A stretch of DNA of 64,000 nt, from NCBI GenBank assembly GCA_036345935.2, contig JADWOT020001234.1, positions 16,865 through 80,864 of the forward strand, written 5' to 3'. The DNA is from Taenia hydatigena. Lineage: Eukaryota > Platyhelminthes > Cestoda > Cyclophyllidea > Taeniidae. Shown here one piece after another: positions 59,608 through 64,000 of this stretch. Every line of letters begins with the position of its first letter. The first letter of the stretch is position 1. Position numbers and translations under genes: made by a program. The notes beneath the pieces are model-generated. The model searched no databases. It saw nothing but the letters and a program-made list of their open reading frames with translations, and had not been told where the DNA came from.

Positions 59608-60399
59608 CGCTTCTGGATTTTGCATGCTTTTAGATAGAGAGACAAATAATACAGCCGCGCAAGTTGCGCTAGCAAAAATTACAAGCAATGTAGCCCTTCT
59701 CAATTGTAATTGGAAAAGGGAAAACTATAGCACTTTGCAAAAGAATTGACAGCTCTTCAAAAGACTAACGTCTCATATTTTCAAACTTAAGACAACTAAT
59801 GCGCATAGTCAGCAAATGTATGCGCCATGCGAAACGCATGGGTTCTTCATACTTTTGTCGGTTTGGTGTAACCACTATCTCACAGAGTTTTGTGCAATAC
59901 AAAAGTACGTGCTGCAGTTACAAAGGCCAATACCTTATCTTGCTTATTGACAGGCAGAGGCATAACCAACTGGTACACTATAGAAGTGCTTGCAAGCAAG
60001 TGAGGAACTGCATGGTTAGATCAGCATCTTAGCTTCCACCGTCTTGTTTATCACAGGTGAGAATAAATGAGCAACACAATTCACCCTTGCAAAAAAGGGG
60101 TCATTGAGCGTGCGAAATCAGCCGGCATAATTATCGGCAAAACTCACTATCAGCCACACCATTTTTATAAATGGAAACGGGCAATTGCTTTTATCTAATC
60201 ACCTTATGCATGCATAGTCAATCATCTCGAAAGTCAACTTTTGATCGGAAACCAGTAGTCGAGTTACCACCCACTTCACCAGAAACTCGACACCGGAATC
60301 CCCTCAGTGAGTTTTATTTAAAGCCGAGAATTTCCAACTAGATGCATGTTTGTGCGAACTCACTTCGTTGCGTATGCAACGGAATCGGTGATCAATGAG
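59608..60399. other. no gene recognised
   Basis: A 77-codon + frame (59799-60032) without motif, splice pair or copy. Confidence 0.3.
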
Positions 60400-61588
60400 C
60401 ACTTTTTCTGCTGCTAAAGCCACCTCTGATTTCGACAAACTTTCAGGAAAAATTAGTCTTGGCATTTAGTAATGTATCGACAGTTCCGCTATATTCATAT
60501 TTCAAAATTTTGTTGCTAGAGATATTTCATGAAGCAAAGACGCAGCGAATGCCTACATAGCAGAACGAAGCCCTTTTTCGGTTCTGACCCATTGGTAAGA
60601 TCAGCGAAGCAGCAGCCACAGATTATTAACAAGTAAAAGCCATCTTTTATTTAGATGGTAAGATTGGCACTCATGACAACGATGAGACAAAGATGTGATT
60701 AGAGCATCCAGAGCTCAACAACATCCCGCAACGTGACAATAGCGCTAGTAAATTCGCGCACCTTGAACGCAGTTGAGATCGTCATTCGCGCATTGAATAA
60801 ACCAAGTAAACATTGGATTCAAGGCTGCAACTTAGAGCAATGTAAATTTACGCATTCATTCTAACTCCACGTTTGCTCCCTGAAGTGGAAAAGGGAAGCA
60901 TTCTCCCCACTCTTGACTCCCAATTTTTAAGTATAGTTTAAGGGCCATCTTGAACTGCGAGGCACGGACCTTGCTTCCGTTATAAAAAGTCGCCTATGCA
61001 AACAACTGATCTATTTTCATTGCGGAAGGTTACATTCTAAACTAAGCTCTTGCCATCAGAACAAAATTTGCCCGACGAATTTCATATTCTTATCGATCAG
61101 AGTGTGAGATGTAAGTCGATAAATGGGAAGTTGCATTCAGTCAAGGGCCCTAAGTCAGCATGCATCATAACGCACACGTTTATGACATCATAATGCTGAA
61201 CAATAAGTTTGGATTACCTTGGACGGTAGCTTACTACCTTTGGTTCATCCTTATGCTCCTCAGACTAGAAAATGCGTATTTTCACCTTACTGTTAAAAAA
61301 TAAATTTCGGTTCGAGCATACTAAAATAGATCATTTTGAAATCTCCAGACGTTTAAATATCTATATTTTATTATCTAAAGAAAAGAATCTATTTTTAATG
61401 ATTCAATAATCGGAACACAATCCGAAGTAGCGAGCATTTCAAGTGAGGTTAATACTAATCACATGCCAGAATCGCCCGGAATTTTAATCAATACATGATG
61501 ACTGCCGTTCTGCAGTTTAACCACAAGTAATGTTAAAAAGAGGTCTAAAAGGTCCCTCGCTCACTCATTAAGTTGATCGTAAGGTTTT
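60400..61588 (+). repeat. direct repeat B, right copy
   Basis: Same strand and order as 17600-19225, with a deletion of about 430 bp relative to it near 60935. In both places zinc-finger-like sequence follows downstream (19756 in the left; 61654 here), so the ancestral duplicated unit probably included the finger module. Confidence 0.75.
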
Positions 61589-61618
61589 TTACAAGAGGTA
61601 TGTTACCTTTTGCAACAG

Positions 61619-61716
61619 GCCGTGACAGTGCGTGTGTTTATATTGCCAGTGTATGTCGTGTCGATTTCTGGCAGCTTAAGTCGGTGCATCTGCATGGCAT
61701 TGCACATGCACAATAA
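61619..61716 (+). pseudogene. single C2H2-like finger relic
   Basis: After an acceptor-like tract (TTACCTTTTGCAACAG, ending 61618), the frame reads RDSACVYIASVCRVDFWQLK then SVHLHGIAHAQ and TAA at 61714. Cys at 61654, 12 residues, His at 61693, x3, His at 61705 match the second half of a C2H2 finger (matrin/U1-like spacing). The first Cys of the pair is not in place (Ala at 61645), so the finger could not hold zinc in the normal way. Its position after repeat B parallels copy 2 at 19.7 kb. Confidence 0.4.
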
Positions 61717-61719
61717 TGA

Positions 61720-62650
61720 CTATTTATTCTCTTTGTATGTAAGCGAATTGGTTTAGAGAAGGAAAACGAAAGCACCAAAAGTGTTAGGCCAAATATTTTA
61801 CTGTTTCTACCTATATGTAATCTGATAAAGGCCTTAGTTGTTGACCTTTTATTGTGCAGAGAATACAGATCCCCTGTAATATAATTTTACTCGAATCGAA
61901 AATTCGTTGGAATTCTGTATTAATGTTTAGTTTACTTCCATGTCCATGCAGGGCTGTTTTGTCGCTTACTGCAGTACATTGAGGGTAATCTCGATTAGAA
62001 GCGGAGATGACAGTAAACAAAGCAGCAATCCATCATTACTCATTTGATCTGCAAGTGATAAAAAATATTTGCTTAGCATCTTCTTGATTCCGTGGCGCCT
62101 AACAGCAATTTTACGCGCTAGAATTAACGAGTTCGGATAATCGTGCATTTAAGGAGAATGCTTTAGCATAAAGTCTGAGATAACCAATTGCGATAGTTGG
62201 GATCCTATTTTCCTTTTTGAACCAAAATTGTTTGAGGCAGTTCTATTATGAAAGACCTAAGAATCAAATCAGCTTAATGTCTAAGATGACAGTCGGCTGC
62301 ATAATGGCTTGTGAGAATGAGAGCACTGGCCGAAGGATAAGGAGCTTTAAATTGTAAAGAAAGAACAGATGCCATGCATGCGTGTCTTTATTAGAAATTG
62401 GGCATAAGATATCGTTGAATCTCGGATTGCCTCTGACAGATATCATGTAGGGAGATTATAGTGGCATAAAAGCTGAGGGATAACGAGCATAATGCTAATG
62501 CTACTTTTATTTGGATTCTATAAAATTGATAAAACTGGAACTTATTTAGTTCTGCGATAGTTTTTAGCAAATATTCTGTTAAGCATCACCAGCGTTGATT
62601 TGGTCGATGTATGGAGAGCCTATTGTGGAGATGTTCGGGAGAACACGTGC
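61720..62650. other. no gene recognised
   Basis: Only short minus frames (61811-62020, 61966-62148, 62264-62446) without support. Confidence 0.3.
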
Positions 62651-62659
62651 ATTTTGCTG

Positions 62660-63010
62660 TCACGCTTCACGTCCTCTTTGTTCCAGCAATAACCGCGATG
62701 CGGATTTAGAATTTTTTTGCTGTTTTGAGTGCTTGCTGTAGTTTTTTGGCAAATTTTGCCATCTTAGTTCTTGATATGTAGGTGCCTTTGCTTGAATAGG
62801 TAAATGAGAGAGCAGTATGCTCTCTAAAATGGCTTTTATCGAAGTGTTCTCATTTTTCATAAACTGAGGTAGCCCGACAAGTCCAAACAGCTTGCGGTCG
62901 TTCATCAATATGACTTTGGAATAACTTGAGGCATAAATGCATTTAGCAAGAATTGTTGCGTGTGTCGTTTTCGTGGTGGCCAACCGTTGTACATCGTTTT
63001 ATTTTCTGGT
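62660..63010 (-). CDS. coding-like segment, possible last exon
   Basis: On - the frame is open from just below a TAA at about 63005 to TGA at 62660, over 110 codons. It includes ATILAKCIYASSYSKVILMN, LFGLVGLPQFMKNENTSIKA and a Lys/Gln/Ser-rich end (YSKHSKQQKNSKSASRLLLE). Composition is protein-like and, unlike the relics elsewhere, without stops. An ATG-type start is not clear (the frame's first usable codon is TTG at 62983), which suits an internal or last exon. It lies directly downstream of other minus segments (63000-63716). I do not recognise a family; it may still be a young pseudogene. Confidence 0.4.
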
Positions 63011-63258
63011 GAATAAAACGCAGCCATTGCTGACTAGTCGGAGTAGGGGGGTGGAAAGCCATCTATTAAAGTCATTTCTCCATCCAAAGCATCCATAGTT
63101 GCGATTCAGACAGTCTTGTGGCATAGAGCATGGATGCAGCCATTGCATGGGAGGCTGACCAGGATCGTTTGGTGTTATGCGTACCCATGAGTCGTACCAC
63201 ATGGCCAATGGTATGACAGTTCCAGCTACGTAAGCTTGATACTTCCCTGATTACAACC
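62999..63258 (-). CDS. coding-like segment, Trp/Pro/Cys-rich
   Basis: Following an acceptor-like TTGTAATCAG (about 63250-63259 on -), the frame reads KYQAYVAGTVIPLAMWYDSW and then VRITPNDPGQPPMQWLHPCS, MPQDCLNRNYGCFGW, ending in TAA after FTRK. Pattern of Trp, Cys, Asn and Pro suggests an extracellular or luminal protein, by inference. An overlapping minus frame (63072-63296) is less protein-like. The stop would have to be avoided by a donor before it if it joins the next segment. Family not recognised. Confidence 0.4.
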
Positions 63259-63716
63259 TTCACTAAAGTTGCCCTCAGAAATGCTCCTCGCAGCACTGAT
63301 CTGAAATACTTTGGCTGTTGAGCAGTATTTATTGTGACATGTGCTCCTTATCACAAAACCATGTTTAGCAAGGCGGTTGTTTGCACTTGAATTAATAACT
63401 TTGATGAGGACTACTTGCTGTCTCCCTGTTTTCGAGCATAAGTTCGTCTGTTCGATCAACCAACCCAAGGTTTTTTGAGTATATGGACTATGCGGCTGTT
63501 AGTGACGTACAGAGCTTTTCAGCCAAACTGAAAAGCCACGCCTCGAACACAAGGCAAGATGCCATTGGCTTCTGTTTTGTAGAAATTTACTCGATTAACC
63601 AAATTGCTTTTGTATGTAACCTCTTTGCTACGGGAGGCTTGCCGAGCATTTCCAAATAGATTGCGGGTGGAATTGTGAAGTCCAGCCCCTCGATACGCGT
63701 GTTTTTTGCTGCACAA
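63226..63716 (-). CDS. two further minus coding-like segments
   Basis: 63519-63716 contains RQASRSKEVTYKSNLVNRVN followed by FYKTEANGILPCVRGVAFQF and a TGA. 63226-63468 contains SKTGRQQVVLIKVINSSANN and then HGFVIRSTCHNKYCSTAKVF. They are in sequence order with the segments at 62660-63258 and on the same strand, so all four might be exons of one gene running leftward, or a decayed copy. Splice sites between them were not resolved. No family recognised. Confidence 0.3.
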
Positions 63717-63914
63717 CTTTGTGGCTGGACGCTGTCTTGCTATCCGAATTCAAAAGCTTAATCATTCGTTGTTACTGGGACTCCAAACCGATTGTGAAAT
63801 GCAGGCAGAAGCGTTGGATTCTAATTCGAGAAAGGCGGCAGAGCCAGGATGAAGTCCCTTTTAGGACAGTTATTAGTCTTTGACTACGTAGTTACTGAAT
63901 CTGTACTGCAGCGT

Positions 63915-63949
63915 TTGAAAAGTTTGTACTTTCATTACAAACTTTTCAA
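63915..63949. other. perfect hairpin, 14-bp stem, 7-nt loop
   Basis: TTGAAAAGTTTGTA, loop CTTTCAT, then the exact complement TACAAACTTTTCAA. It lies upstream of the minus-strand coding-like group. It could be a small foldback, a protein-binding site or chance; no T-run or other context points to a terminator. Confidence 0.7.
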
Positions 63950-64000
63950 TTTGTATAGTGTTGTTGCATTGTAATGCCTTAACCTCTGCTAATGAATGTT

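Noticed and set aside
1..64000. Retrotransposon or DNA transposon coding regions
   Set aside because: I looked for reverse transcriptase (F/YADD), integrase and transposase DDE/D-type signatures in the readable frames and saw none convincing.
1..64000. CRISPR array, bacterial operons, rRNA genes
   Set aside because: No regularly spaced short repeats, no Shine-Dalgarno-led gene strings and no rRNA-like sequence were seen.

Overview
This window reads as eukaryotic nuclear DNA, most likely from an invertebrate animal. The signs are a canonical cytosolic-type tRNA-Arg(UCG), exon-like open segments with GT/AG splice signals, mono-, tri- and tetranucleotide repeats, mid-40s or lower GC by eye, and no bacterial-type gene density. 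Pyrimidine-rich CATT/CACT-type tracts and low density of recognisable transposons recall flatworm or whipworm DNA, but I cannot name the species. No complete, confidently recognised protein-coding gene is present in the 64 kb. Most open frames are short, share their span with frames on other strands, and look like decayed or fragmentary coding sequence.

Layout. 0.7-4.8 kb: a series of short protein-like segments on + separated by stops and frameshifts, including one open segment with a good acceptor and donor (1984-2153), a Cys/His-rich PHD-like segment (4205-4423) and a fragment resembling kinase subdomain IX of receptor guanylate cyclases or TKL kinases (4681-4788). 7.9-8.6, 19.5-20.1 and 30.6-31.1 kb: three + strand copies of a module with two C2H2 zinc fingers about 200-225 bp apart, decayed to different degrees; another finger-like relic lies at 61.6 kb. 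11.4-16.3 and 33.1-36.1 kb: an old diverged inverted repeat carrying short frames partly conserved between arms. 16.4-19.2 kb: pieces shared with 48.5-48.9 and 60.4-61.6 kb. 24.7-27.4 kb: a purine-rich then pyrimidine-rich domain. 27.9-29.1 kb: another group of coding-like relics. 41.3-44.3 kb: three copies of a repeat headed by tRNA-Arg, SINE-like in build. 47.5-59.6 kb: a long palindrome. Its inner arms (about 2.94 kb each) are almost identical, its outer arms are clearly diverged, and its spacer is 2.77 kb. 62.6-63.8 kb: protein-like frames on the - strand that may be exons of a gene or a young pseudogene.

How it fits together: the window looks like a duplication-rich gene graveyard. The same ancestral segments (zinc-finger module, a segment beginning MSESK, the 16.4 kb and 17.6 kb blocks) recur in different orders and orientations, as expected from repeated segmental duplication, inversion and deletion. 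The near-identity of the inner palindrome arms beside diverged outer arms suggests either recent arm-to-arm gene conversion or a recent nested duplication. All family statements come from motif reading only; no database search was possible.
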